From positions 71,067,821 through 71,131,820 of the forward strand of contig NC_092346.1 in NCBI RefSeq assembly GCF_963676685.1: DNA of 64,000 nt, read 5' to 3'. Shown piece after piece: positions 1-11,196 of the stretch. Below the pieces are notes generated by a model. It worked only from the letters and a program-made list of their open reading frames with translations. It was not told the DNA's origin and ran no database searches. The stretch comes from Mytilus edulis (lineage: Eukaryota > Mollusca > Bivalvia > Mytilida > Mytilidae). The number at the start of each line of letters is the position of its first letter. The first letter of the stretch is position 1. Both the position numbers and the translations under genes were made by a program.

Positions 1-1109
1 AGTTTGTTGTTTTGATAGACTTTTCAATGGTTTAAACTATGTTTCTTTTGTGTGATTGAGTCAATATATCCACTTAATATAAATGATTGCAACATCGGAT
101 ACTTAGCAAGTTTAAAGTTTCGTCCAGCAAAAATTAGTTTCAATCTTTGAAATCTGTTTACATTGAATGTCGACCAGTCATTGATATATATCATTTACGA
201 AAATCTTAACAATATGAATATACATACTAATTGAAAGTAAGAAAAGAAACCTATTAAGTTATCAAAAGCCGATTCGTTTTAATTCCGGAAACCTGTTTTG
301 TATCAGTGAAACAATCAGTGTCTTAAGAACTGTGAGGAGTTGATACATAAAGTTACTTGAATGGGTCATGTAAAAATAAATACATACGCAGACTGTATTT
401 CATTCTATTTGTCAAAAAATTAGTGCATTTCAGCAATAAAGTAACTCGCAAAAGAATAACTTAGACATAGATTGTCTTGTGCCAAACACAAAGGAAGATA
501 AGATACTGAGGGTGAGGCATTAGAACGTTTCACAGGGAAAATGTCAAATAATACAAAATTGGTTAACCACCTTACAAAAACACTACGAAGAAATCTAAAA
601 ACGAATCCAGAGCAAAATCGTGGACTCATAACATCATGTGTTCTGGTCATATCAAATTAAGGTAACAGAAGTTAACAGATGTTGAAATCTCATTTATCGA
701 TGAAGAAGATACTAATTAATCAAGATTAAAAACACACACTCAGGAATTCGGATCAACTACAAAACGTGTGAACAAAAATACCAAACTCTAAGATTCAATA
801 AAAGAAGAGTTCCGTTTTTCCCCGTGTTGCATTTTTTTTTGTATTTTCAGGGAGCGTAACTGTTTTAAAAAAGACAATCGTCAACCATTTTAGAATTAAT
901 CCGAGATACCGCTAATATTAACCTATAGTATATAAGTTTTATAAAAGAAAATCTGGCAAGAATTGTAACCGTGAGACCGCTCACAAGACCGGCTTGAAAG
1001 ACGGATATACGAACGCCCGGTATTTCCGCAACTTGTTACGCGGGGGAGGGGTGAAGAGAGTCCATCAAACCTAACAAAATCAAAGATTTGACTATTTCAA
1101 ACAATGGAG
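1..1109. other. AT-rich stretch with no recognisable gene
   Basis: I see no coding exon, RNA gene or repeat I can name here. Short open frames on both strands have no domain, no splice-consistent partner and no similarity to other parts of the window. A slightly GC-richer patch near 970-1060 is also unassigned. Confidence 0.5.
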
Positions 1110-1290
1110 TCGTTATTCTGACTTGGCACAAGCATTTTCTGTTGAAAAATGGTGAGTTAAACATTGTTTAATACTTAGCTTTACTTCCCTATAGTGTAAC
1201 CGGTGTTTATAGATATGTTATATTGACAAAATTGGCCAAGCAACCCAAATAGATATAATTGGTATTTTCAAACAAATGGTATAAACATAT
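1110..1290 (+). repeat. Dispersed repeat family A, fragment
   Basis: The stretch shares phrases with other copies in the window: a 'gcacaagcattttct' block, a 'gtgagttaaac' block and a 'tattgacaaaattgg' block that also occurs near 40760. Family A is the element whose better copies contain CCAAGTCAGGAATATG. It has no coding capacity that I can see. Boundaries are approximate. Confidence 0.4.
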
Positions 1291-1435
1291 GTTACATACA
1301 TAAAACAAATGACTTAAAAATTTTCGATGCGCGGAAATATTATATTTTAAAGTCATATGGTACTGCATATCAAATTTTTTTAGCTAGGTTCTATTAACTT
1401 GAATGACTTTACTAATAAACAAGTAAACATGTATA

Positions 1436-1742
1436 GGTTAGGGGAGGGTTGGGTTCCTGCTAACATATTTTACCCCACCACATTCTGCATGTATGTGCCT
1501 GTAATTCAGTGGTTGTCGTTTGTTTATGTGTTTCGTATTTGTTGTTCGTTTATTTTTTGTACATAAATTAGATCGTTGGTTTTCTGGTTTGAATTGTTTA
1601 ACATTGTCATTTCGTGACTTTTTATAGCTGACTATGCGGTATGGGCTTGTTATATTGTTGAAGGCCGTACGGTGACCTATAGTTGTTAATGTCTGTGTCA
1701 TTTTGGTCTCTTGTGGACAGTTGTCTCATTGGAAATCCTTTA
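1436..1742 (+). repeat. Dispersed repeat family B
   Basis: This is a copy of the family marked by GAAGGCCGTACGGTGACC followed by GTCTCATTGG, which recurs at 6805-7040, 7060-7200, 12785-12915 and 60535-60800. The open frame on the minus strand is a chance reading of the repeat. Its wide dispersal suggests a non-autonomous mobile element, but I cannot define termini or a target duplication. Confidence 0.6.
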
Positions 1743-2692
1743 ATAATTTGCGCAATTGCTGGCGGAGTATTTTGCCTTTGAAATATAGTAAACTTTTCAG
1801 TCCATATTTCATTTAAGTGCTGGTAGTATTTTGCCGGAATAAAGCGATTATTTTAATTTATTCTTTCACATAAAACTATTATATAATGTCCAATCAAATT
1901 AAATCATAAGATATATATGGATACGTTTAAAGAATGAAATAGCAGTGACAAATCCAAAATCATACAAAAATTTGTAAGAATACTTTGATGACGAGACGCG
2001 ACAACGTACGACAGAAAGAAATAACTTTCAGTTTATATGTCAAAAGAGTACAACCCGTCCCTATGAGACCTTCGTTTTGTTGTACGAGAGCTAAAGATAC
2101 GTCTCTTTAAAACGTGTGTAGGTTGTCTATTGAACGGCTACATTGTATATTATCACATTTCAGGTTAAAATGTATATATATATATATAACGAACAAAAGA
2201 CAGACGATAGTATACGAAAACCCATACAATATAATATGACTTGAATTTTTTTCAGGGAGTCCACATCAACAAAAATGTATGACACTACCATGTTCATGTA
2301 ATGGTTTATATATAAATAGTTTAACATTTCAGATTGTTGCTTCAACTTTTTTGGCAAGTTTTGATTTGAATTATTTTCTAGCCATATCTATTTTACTGTT
2401 TATCTTCCTTTTATTTCATAAGAAGCTATCGAAATTAAATTCATTTGAATAACCATAATATGCCCCAAAACAGAAAGCTCTTTTAAAATAGCAAAATTGA
2501 AAGCCCAAACACATCAAACGAATGGATTAGAACAAATTTCATGTAATGTTTTGCCATGATTCTCTGAAAGGTAATCCAAACAAATATTTCTGTTTCGCAA
2601 AATAATGTTTTAAATATTGTATTGTATCTCTGAACCTATAAACTGTTAAGCCATGGATTCGCATTATTAAAACTCGATTACATGTATTAGTA
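1743..2692. other. Intergenic, no gene seen
   Basis: The stretch is AT-rich with a short (TA)n run near 2171-2188. A family A fragment lies at about 2455-2545, recognised by 'caaacacatcaaacgaatgg'. Nothing else is supported. Confidence 0.5.
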
Positions 2693-3014
2693 TTAGAGGT
2701 ATAGGGGGAGGGTTGAGATCTCACAAACATGTTTAACCCCGCCGCATTTTTGCGCCTGTCCCAAGTCAGGAGCCTCTGGCCTTTGTTAGTCTTGTATTAT
2801 TTTAATTTTAGTTTCTTGTGTACAATTTGGAAATTAGTATGGCGTTCATTATCACTGGACTAGTATATATTTGTTTAGGGGCCAGCTGAGGGACGCCTCC
2901 GGGTGCGGGAGTTTCTCGCTGCATTGAAGACCTGTTGGTGACCCTCTGCTGTTGTTTTTTATTTGGTCGGGTTGTTGTCTCTTTGACACATTCCCCATTT
3001 CCATTCTCAATTTT
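2693..3014 (+). repeat. Dispersed repeat family C (about 330 bp)
   Basis: This copy starts at about GTATAGGGGGAGGGTTGAG and ends at 'cattctcaatttta'. Very similar copies lie at 17350-17705 (same strand) and 46855-47213 (opposite strand). The minus-strand open frame over it is a repeat shadow. High similarity between the copies implies recent mobility, but the class is unknown to me. Confidence 0.7.
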
Positions 3015-3716
3015 AGTTGATATTTATACAATGTGATCATTACATAAAACAAATTACCATAGAAGTAATTATTGTTACTGCACATGTGTATACACTAAAT
3101 TTAACACTTATTAGAGATATACTTACATACGTTCTGTATTCTTCTCTGACTGTCTACGTGTGTCCTCCAGGAATTTTCAGACGCTATAAATATCAAGTGG
3201 AAAATTTATGACTATATATAGAATATTAATATTTTTGAGAAAGAAAAAAAGATGCGTCGTCATTTGCCTTTGTTCAATGATTATTCAATATCACGATACG
3301 ATAAAAGAATTAAACATTTCACCATGATAATTGCAAAAGGGTCAAAAAGATATGTCAGGAATATGCATAAAATAAATGATAGTTGCCAAGATCAATAAAA
3401 GGAAGTAAAGCAAACTCTTGAATTTGACAAACGGTTTAAACGTCATATGACTTTTACTATGCTTGTTTTTTATTTGAAACTGTGATGCCCGGTGTATAGC
3501 ACGAAAATCAATATATGGAATAAGTCGCGAAATTTATTTTTTTGTTTTTTTCTTATTTACATGCACTGGATAAATACAATTGTAAATGGCCTGTTATAGT
3601 CCCCCGAATGAAACTGATCTGATTTATAAAATACTAGTATACTTCATAACATCACTTTTAAAAATATTAAGAAACTTCCTATGGCGAAATTGTCCTAGGA
3701 TGTGATAAGTATTAAA
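3015..3716. other. Intergenic, no gene seen
   Basis: This is AT-rich sequence without a recognised repeat, domain or RNA gene. Confidence 0.45.
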
Positions 3717-4172
3717 TTATAAGCCTGATACCTTTGGTAACTATTTACACCACTGTGTCGATGACACTGCTGGTGGACGTTTCGTCCCCGAGTGTATCAC
3801 CAGCCCAGTAGACAGCACTTCGGTGTTGACATAAATATCAATTATATGGTCATTTTCATAAATGTACATTTTGCAAAAGTATGAATTATTTGGAATAATT
3901 TCTTATCCCAGGCATAGATAACCTTCAAATTCAAAAAAATTGTGCCAAATACGGCTACGGTAATCTATTCCTTGGATAAGAAAATCCTTAGTTTTTCGAA
4001 AAATTCAAAGTTTTGTAATCAGGAAATTTATAAAAATAACCATATAATTGATATTCATGTCAACACCGAAGTGCTGACTACTAGGCTGGTGATACCCTCG
4101 GGGACGAAACGTTCACCAGTAGTAGCATCAACCCAGTGGTGTAAAGAGCTATCAGGTTACCAGGATTATAAT
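3717..4172. mobile_element. Fold-back element with long terminal inverted repeats
   Basis: The first roughly 150 bases and the last roughly 150 bases are inverted copies of each other with scattered mismatches. Both contain the block ACGTTTCGTCCCCGAG or its complement, the block CTTCGGTGTTGACAT or its complement, and the core 'atcaattatatgg'. About 155 bases separate the arms. No transposase is present, so this looks like a non-autonomous DNA element. The adjoining 4173-4262 stretch, with 'cgccagacgcgcgtttcg', is a related dispersed sequence also seen near 51190 and 33190. Confidence 0.65.
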
Positions 4173-4324
4173 TCAATACGCCAGACGCGCGTTTCGTCTA
4201 CATAAGATTCATCAGTGAAGCTCAGATCAAAATAGTTGTAAAGCCAAACAAATACAAATCTTATAAAAAATAATTTAGTGATACATTTAACATTGCCACG
4301 GAGCGCGGGGTTTGGCTAGCATCA

Positions 4325-4770
4325 AAACCAGGTTCTGTTCACCTCACCCTTTTTTCGTAAAGTGTCCTATACAAAGTCAGGAATATGGCAGTCGTTATTT
4401 AATAATTCGTTTCAACTTCAAAAATAATTCACGATGGTCGTGAAGTAAAGATTCTGCGTACTGACATTATTTGTCATCTTAGTGACGAGTGAAAGTGTTC
4501 TTTTATTTGACTTTATTAATATTACTTTTACTGTTTGGTCTGTTTTTGGTGATATCCATTTGGCGTGGCTCTGTACTTATGCACACCGGCATTGTGTTGT
4601 TTGTATTATCTTTCATGTTTGCTTATATGCTTTGTCCGTGTAATGTTTTGTGTTTCTTTGATACATATGACGTTGCTCTGTCCTTAGTGTGTATAGTTTC
4701 TGTTGCTTCGTTGTTTCTTCTTGACGCTGATGTGTTTTGCTCGATTTAAGTTTGTAACCCAGATTTTTAT
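4325..4770 (+). repeat. Repeat fragments with a hydrophobic open frame
   Basis: The first part resembles family A. The second part, from about 4489, contains an 86-codon hydrophobic open frame built from the phrase 'ctctgtacttatgcac' and its neighbours. The same phrase occurs twice at 54940-55210, again giving a hydrophobic frame. Because the similarity is at DNA level and dispersed, I treat both frames as translated repeat and not as genes. Confidence 0.5.
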
Positions 4771-5299
4771 TTCCTCTCAATCAATTTCTGAATTTTTAAC
4801 AGCGGTATACTACTGTTTCCTGTATTTGTGTGATTCTGTCAAGACAATTTGTTCCGTATGCTAGTTTATTCTCTGGCAGACTTAGAGGAACAAAATATTT
4901 AGTTTTACACCCAGCAATCTGCCAGAAAGCATGAATATACGTTATCGACTTGGGTTGACAAGAAATCTTATTTTTTTATAAGTTTAAAAATTGCTAACCA
5001 GACATTATAGGATGTTTGGTGACTTCTCATTGACTTATATCAAATTTTCTTTTATTAAGAGATAGTATTAATTATATCGTTACACGTTTTACAGATAAGA
5101 TATTGAAATGGTAACGAAATAAGTAGTTCTTTTAATTTCATTGAATTTAATTATACAAATGTATACGACGTATAATGAACTTTAACGACCAGCTTACATC
5201 ATCGTTAAATGTTCTTTGCATAAAATGTATGACTGGACATTTTTTTTATATTTTTTTTCAAATCATATGTTTTAATGTAATACCTAATGCGGGGTTCAC

Positions 5300-6000
5300 A
5301 CCTCCTTGCCGATTATTGCTCCCGTTAGAGATCAGACAGCGATACGACACGAAAAGTTAAAAAGTCGGATTACTATCTTCATTGTCTGAATGCAGTCGTT
5401 TAAGTTCGTAACAGATTCCTACGGGTCGGGAAGGGTCCGAATAATTCGGCGAAGCACCCGACAGTTAGGTGCGTCCCGTTACATTCGGGGAAACTCAGCC
5501 GATTTTGTCTAGTCGGATGACAATCGTGCCTATGTCGTGACAGATTCTGCTGTATCAGATCAAAATCCTAACAATGTTCTGTGTATTCTGGACGGTGTCC
5601 TGTGGAACGGGAATGATCTAGAGAAATTTTTCATTGCTGTTTTTCTGCCGATTGAGTCCAGATTGCATCCAGATCTTGTCGATTGCGAACCGTTTTTGCC
5701 GAAACCGTTCCGACACAGTCCCGTTATTAATACGAAATTCGTCAATGATACCCATGTCAGAGTCCCGACAATTACAGAATACATTACGACTGAGACCAGA
5801 CAAAGCCGTTTGCAATGCAATAGAGCGGACCGTGATAGGATTACGTTCCGACAGTACCTGATCATCCCGAGTTTGTCGACAGTTTTCGAACGGATAACTT
5901 CCGTCAGCGTCGGTTAACTGTCTGGTCACTGTCTGATATCTGTCGGATTACATTCGGTACAATCGGGACGCAGTCGTGACAGATTCGGTCGAATTTTACC
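5300..6000. repeat. CpG-rich degenerate repeat block
   Basis: The block is rich in CpG and in permuted short words such as 'gtcggat', 'ttccgac', 'gacagatt' and 'cattcgg', on both strands. It stands out from the AT-rich surroundings. Overlapping open frames on both strands across 5537-5929 are explained by the lack of AT-rich stop codons and share no domain. It resembles the blocks at 6215-6735 and 7495-7850 in style but uses different words. Confidence 0.45.
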
Positions 6001-6214
6001 AGGGGAAATATACAAATTGGATTAGAAGCGGATTGAGAACGGAATTATCGGGATAAATTTCACTTGGAAACGGTTGAATATCGACACTTCCTGAACAATA
6101 TCTGATTGTTGTCGTGATTAAATTATTTGTTTTACAAATTTTAATTAAAGTTTATGTTTCCATACACGATTCACAGGATCTTGATTAGACTTTTGACAAA
6201 TTTTAATCGGGAAT

Positions 6215-6735
6215 GGTCCTGTCAAGGACGGCAGTAAAAATACCAGCTTAATACCGCAGTCCCACAAGGCCACGATCGCACTACGATCTGTGAAAAAACG
6301 CAAATTTTGATGATCGTAGTACGATCGTGTAGATCGCAGTAAGGTCGTATTACGGTCGTGGTAAGGTCTTCAAGATCGTGATGAGCGTGACCAACTTTGA
6401 ACATGTTCAAAAAAATCGTGGTGCGGTCGTGGCGAAATCAGGTCATAGTAAAAAGGTAGTGAGAGCGCACTAAGATCGTAGTAGGATCGCAAAGGTTGCT
6501 GTACCATCGTAGCGAGAGCGTAGCGAAAGCGTGAATCTATTCGGAGAGACTGCGCTACGATCTCACAGCGCCGTTATTACGACCTCCCTACGACCATCAC
6601 GTTCTCACCGCGAGCCAACTACGCTTCCACTACGACTATATCACGATGTTCACGACCATAGTACGATTCTAGTACGGCCTTGCCGTCCTCATCACGCTTT
6701 TCTTACGACCTGACTACGTTCATACTACGACCATC
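6215..6735. repeat. Inverted arrays of a degenerate CpG-rich 11-12-mer
   Basis: The left part (to about 6540) repeats variants of GATCGTAGTA every 11-12 bases. The right part (from about 6550) repeats the complement, variants of TACTACGACC. The two halves can therefore fold back on each other. A non-autonomous fold-back element is the simplest explanation. No coding function is supported. Confidence 0.55.
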
Positions 6736-6804
6736 ATTCTCATTGTCATTTTCACATAAAATATATAAAAAAAGCTCCCTAGATTTTGTTTGTCTGTATG
6801 TTAT

Positions 6805-7200
6805 TATTCTTTTGCTCTAACGGCCAAACCATGCTTCTCGTTTTTATATAGATTAAACCGTTGGTTTTCCCGTTTAAATGGTTTTACATTGTCATATCGG
6901 GGCCTTTTATAGCTGACTTTGCGGTACGGGCTTTGCTCGTTGTTGAAGGCCGTACGGTGACCTATAGTTGTTAATGTCTGTGTCATTTTTGGTCTCTTGT
7001 TGACAGTTGTCTCATTGGCAATCATACCACATCTTCTTTTTTATATTTACACTTGTAATTTTTTGGCCCTTTATAGCTTGCTGTTCGGTGTGAGCCAAGG
7101 CTCCGTGCTGAAGGCCGTACCTTGGCCTATAATGTTTTACTATTATAAATTGTTACTTGGATGGAGAGTTGTCTCATTGGCACTGATACCACATCTTCCC
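6805..7200 (+). repeat. Two tandem copies of repeat family B
   Basis: One copy ends near 7040 with 'ctcattggcaatcatacc' and a second, diverged copy follows at 7060-7200 with 'cttgctgttcggtgtgag' and 'gagttgtctcattggc'. Open frames here are shadows of the repeat. The flanking 7201-7494 stretch has no recognised feature. Confidence 0.6.
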
Positions 7201-7494
7201 ATATCTATTGACACATCTGTGTCATCTCTGCTGTCGTTCACTAAAATATCGTCATTTGAGCTTTATGGATCGGTAATAGGTTGGAATTTAGGTTGGATTG
7301 GTCGGTCCAACATCTCTGCTTGATCAGGAATCGTTCCTTTGCTCCGTCTGCCATTACACCAATTCCTACCACCACGACCACGTGTTCTAGTAGATTTTGA
7401 TGGCATGACTGTATTGTTTCCGAGAAATCTATGTATTAATCAGAAATAGAAAGAATTGAACTGTATTGATATGGAACACGATGTTGACGTTATT

Positions 7495-7850
7495 GCTGAG
7501 AACGTAGTAAGATCGCGGTATGAACGTAGTATAATCGTGGCAAGAACGTGCTATAATCGCAATAGAAGCGTGGTAAGATCGTGTTGCAATCGGATAACTC
7601 GTGGTATGATCGTGAGAACGTGAAGAGCATAGAAAGACCTTGATAAGCGTAGTGAGGTAGCAGAATAAGCGCGATGAGAACGTGATATAATCGTAGCGGG
7701 ATCGGTGTAGAAGCGTAATGAGGACGTAGTAGCATCGTGAAAGCAACGGAAATTTACATTTTCATGCCGCTCATACCGCGACCTCACCACGATCTGAATT
7801 TATTTTAGATCGCGGTGAGCGTGGTGCATTCGTGGTCTAGTGGGACTGGG
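7495..7850 (+). repeat. Degenerate CpG-rich 11-12-mer array
   Basis: Variants of AACGTAGTAAG and ATCGTGGTATG follow each other with a step of 11-12 bases, continuing the word set of the block at 6215-6735 but mostly in one orientation. The last part (from about 7760) switches to the complement. Three overlapping minus-strand frames here are explained by the repeat. Confidence 0.5.
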
Positions 7851-8392
7851 GCTTAAAATGCAATCCCCAACAATAAATTTTACTTCTTTTGTCATGTGAT
7901 TCAAATTAAATTATTGCTAGAACATAACTATAAGCAAAATTTGAATGATAAAATAGTACAAACAGTTGTGCTTTCAGTCAAGAAAGCATTTGATTAAAAA
8001 ATATATAAACGTCGGTGCCTGATTGTTAAAATAAGTTGAACTTTATCTATTCTTTTTTTACACCTCATTATAAAATATGCAATACAAAGTTCAATGTCAT
8101 TTCAAACTTTTCACATATATATAAATATCAATTGGGAATTATTTTGATTATTTATAGCAAATGATGGTTTTCAGAAAAACAGAATGTTACTTGGTGCATT
8201 ATAAAATTTACAACTATGATAGCTTATGCTATTTACTGAACGGTGTTTAATAATAAATATAACTAGTTCTTTGTAACTAAGCAACTCCAAGTGTCACTGA
8301 TCATACATTGTTTGCCCATTGTTAATATTTTGTACACACTTACGAAACATTTGAATATGCGAATGAAAGATTTGAAATAGACTCTGTTTTAT
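7851..8392. other. Intergenic, no gene seen
   Basis: This is AT-rich sequence with no domain, RNA gene or repeat that I recognise. Confidence 0.45.
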
Positions 8393-8814
8393 GGAGAATT
8401 GACATTTCACATGCACATGTTACTAAAAGAAAATCATTACTAGTATATGAAATGAAAGGAACGATGTCCCAGCAGAAATCACAAGAATTTGATTACTCAC
8501 GTCTATGATAACGTCAATTATATTTTTTGAATGCAATGCTCTACTCGACCTAGCAATACACGAGTACACGTTGACATCCTGACTTTTTATAATCTAATGG
8601 ATTGACAATTGATGGCTATATTGGCTCACAGTAGACACTAATTACAGATATAATATAAAACAACGAATAAAATAATTATTCAAACAAACAATTCTCTGAA
8701 ACTGACATAATCAAGATGCTTGATGTCTTGATTGACAACATATTTATTACGTTTGGAGGACGCGTTTTTCAACAGACTGTCGGAGAATTGACATTTCACA
8801 TGCACATGTTACTA
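8393..8814 (+). mobile_element. Retroelement fragment flanked by a 33-bp direct repeat
   Basis: A 33-base sequence starting GGAGAATTGACATTTCAC occurs at 8393-8425 and again at 8782-8814, as expected of a target-site duplication. The roughly 355 bases between are nearly identical to 9855-10209. The inserted part ends by encoding the peptide FGGRVFQQTVG, which is the run-up to the reverse transcriptase motif MGTN in the copy at 10 kb. This is a dead fragment of a Penelope-like element. Truncation at both ends is unusual. Confidence 0.6.
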
Positions 8815-9854
8815 TTTGTATAAATGTCAATTTCACAGACCAAGACTTTGTCGGGGAGATGCTTTGTAGACATGTATATATTATTGTGGGTACCTACGTT
8901 TAATTATTTTTTATGTCGTACACTATTTATACGTTTATTTAATCTATCTATTTTGTGCAATATCGTTTTTCATAACGATCCAACGCCCTCGTATAAAGTA
9001 AACTAGTTGTTTATTGTCTAATTGATCTATATATTCATTTTTCAAAAACTATATTCACTTTCACTTTCGAAGGTGTTCAAATAGTATTTAGTCTAAAAAG
9101 CAAATAAACGGAATTTTTTAAACGGATTTATGTTAATTCAAGTTAATTGATATAAAACAATGAATTGTTGATTGACTATGCATTATCTGTGTCTTTCAGT
9201 TGATTAGTTCGATAATTTACAGGGTAGATTTATACTCCATTTGATTGTAGCGCTGTGACAAAGAAGCCTTGATAAAGAATAATAAATTCATGAAGTAGAA
9301 GGAATTTTCTTTTTGAAACAAAACGTTCAAGGTTGTGATGGAGGGTCCAACATAATAAGGGCATTCAAATACGTTGAACGTTGGATTAATGAATATAGAC
9401 TATCGTAAAAGACGGTACATCAAATCTTCATACTATAAAAGTGAATATATGCATGTTATGCATTGTGCTTTGGGTAAACCAATATCAGGCCAACACGTGC
9501 TTTAATATATTTTGACCTGGTATTTCAACTCAAATTAAGCATGGTTAAAAGTCAACAATACTTCATTTTAAATATAAATGCTAAAATAAAGTTATTTTGT
9601 TTTCATAGTAATATCATAACTATATTTTTTTTTAATTTGAAGAAGTATGGCCTGTTTAAAAGAAAACATCAAAATCTTAGGGACAATTGTAATCCTCATG
9701 AACTTACTTCTTTCAATATAACAATAAAAAATATTTTTAAAATAACGGATGAATTCCGGGCTTTGAGCGACAATCTTGCACAAACATACGACACGTATTT
9801 TCACTGTATCATTAGTCAGTAATTGCTATTTAATTTTCCAAATGACATTCTCAA
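8815..9854. other. Intergenic, no gene seen
   Basis: The stretch is AT-rich. Two overlapping frames near 9541-9822 on opposite strands are low in complexity and have no recognisable features. I do not call a gene. Confidence 0.45.
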
Positions 9855-11040
9855 GAAAATCATTACTAGTATATGAAATGAAAGGGACGATGTCCCAGCA
9901 GAAATCACAAGAATTTGATTACTCACGTCTATGATAACGTCAATTATATTTTTTGAATGCAATGCTCTACTCGACCTAGCAATACACGAGTACACGTTGA
10001 CATCCTGACTTTTTATAATCTAATGGATTGACAATTGATGGCTATATTGGCTCACAGTAGACACTAATTACAGATATAATATAAAACAACGAATAAAATA
10101 ATTATTCAAACAAACAATTCTCTGAAACTGACATAATCAAGATGCTTGATGTCTTGATTGACAACATATTTATTACGTTTGGAGGACGCGTTTTTCAACA
10201 GACTGTCGGCAATGGGAACCAATCGTGCCCCTCTTCTTGCCAACTTGTTTCTTTATTATTACGAGGCTGACTTCATACAGGGACTTCTTAGGAAGAAATA
10301 TAAGGAGTTAGCAATATCCTTTAACTTTACTTTCCGCTATAAAGATGATGCTCTCTCACTAAATACTAGTAATTCAATATTTGGTGACTATGTTGAAAGC
10401 ATCTATTCCATCGAACTAGAGGTAAAGAATACAACAGATACAGTTTAGTGAGCCTCATAGCTTGATTTACATCTAGAAATTGACAATTATGGTAGGTTGA
10501 AAACAAAACTTTACGACAAAAGAGAAGATGCGATATTCGCGGCCTTGCATTCCCTATCATGATTTCCTTGAGAGTGGATTGCTGCTCACAAGGAAGCTAA
10601 TAAACAAAGAGTTCCAAATTGTGAACTTGAAATCATCCCTTCGTAAATTTACGGACGCCATCACGAGTTGGCTGACCGTTATCAAATAACCATTTCACAG
10701 ATTATATCGGATATTTTCCTTAAGTCGTTATTACAATCCCCTTCCCTTTTCATGAATGTGACCAACCTAGTTTGACTATTTACCGGGGTTGTTATAACCT
10801 GATCAACACGAAGGGTGCCACATGTTGAGCAGGATCTTCTTGCCCTTCCAGAGCACCCGAGATCACCCCAGTTTTTCCGTGGGTTCGTGGTGCTTAGTTT
10901 TTAGTTTTCTATATTGTGTCATGTGTACTATTATTTGTCTGTTTGTCTTTTTTTTATTTTTAGCTATGGCGTTGTCAGTTAATTTTGATATATGAGTTTA
11001 ATTGTCCCTCTGGTATCTTCGCCACTCTTTTATATTTTAT
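9855..11040 (+). pseudogene. Penelope-like reverse transcriptase fragment with 3-prime tail
   Basis: The first 355 bases duplicate 8429-8781. From about 10209 the plus strand encodes recognisable reverse transcriptase pieces: MGTN followed by LLANLFLYYYEADF, then FRYKDDALSLN, where the catalytic YxDD box is kept. A stop at about 10446 and frame changes follow, then 'LKTKLYDKREDA' and a decayed 3-prime part. The tail from about 10640 ('cgccatcacgagttggctgac') to 11040 recurs, without reverse transcriptase, at 14990-15400, 18960-19165, 26760-26850 and 41385-41690. Family features match Penelope-like elements better than LINEs, but no GIY-YIG endonuclease is visible. Confidence 0.6.
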
Positions 11041-11044
11041 CAAA

Positions 11045-11165
11045 CAACGATTAATTATGGATATATTAAAACAATGAAAAATTACGGATATATTTTAAAA
11101 TAACGGATTATTATGAATATATAATAAAACTACAAATAATTATGGATATATTATAAAACTACTTG
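11045..11165. repeat. Short AT-rich minisatellite
   Basis: About three units of roughly 35-45 bases, each with 'aattatggatatatt' and 'aaaactac' type words, lie just past the stop codon of gene 1. This could be part of the 3-prime untranslated region. Confidence 0.5.
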
Positions 11166-11196
11166 ACTTTTTGAAAATGTTGTTAAAATTAAATAT

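Noticed and set aside
2852..3085. A 77-codon frame
   Set aside because: It is the translation of repeat family C, which recurs at 17350 and 46855.
4489..4749. An 86-residue hydrophobic membrane protein
   Set aside because: The DNA phrase behind it recurs at 54940-55210 within an insertion, so it is a dispersed repeat with an accidental frame.
5537..5929. Overlapping frames of 101-126 codons on both strands
   Set aside because: They lie in a CpG-rich degenerate block that simply has few AT-rich stop codons. There is no domain and no splice context.
7429..7790. Three overlapping minus-strand frames
   Set aside because: They are translations of the 11-12-mer array in three phases.
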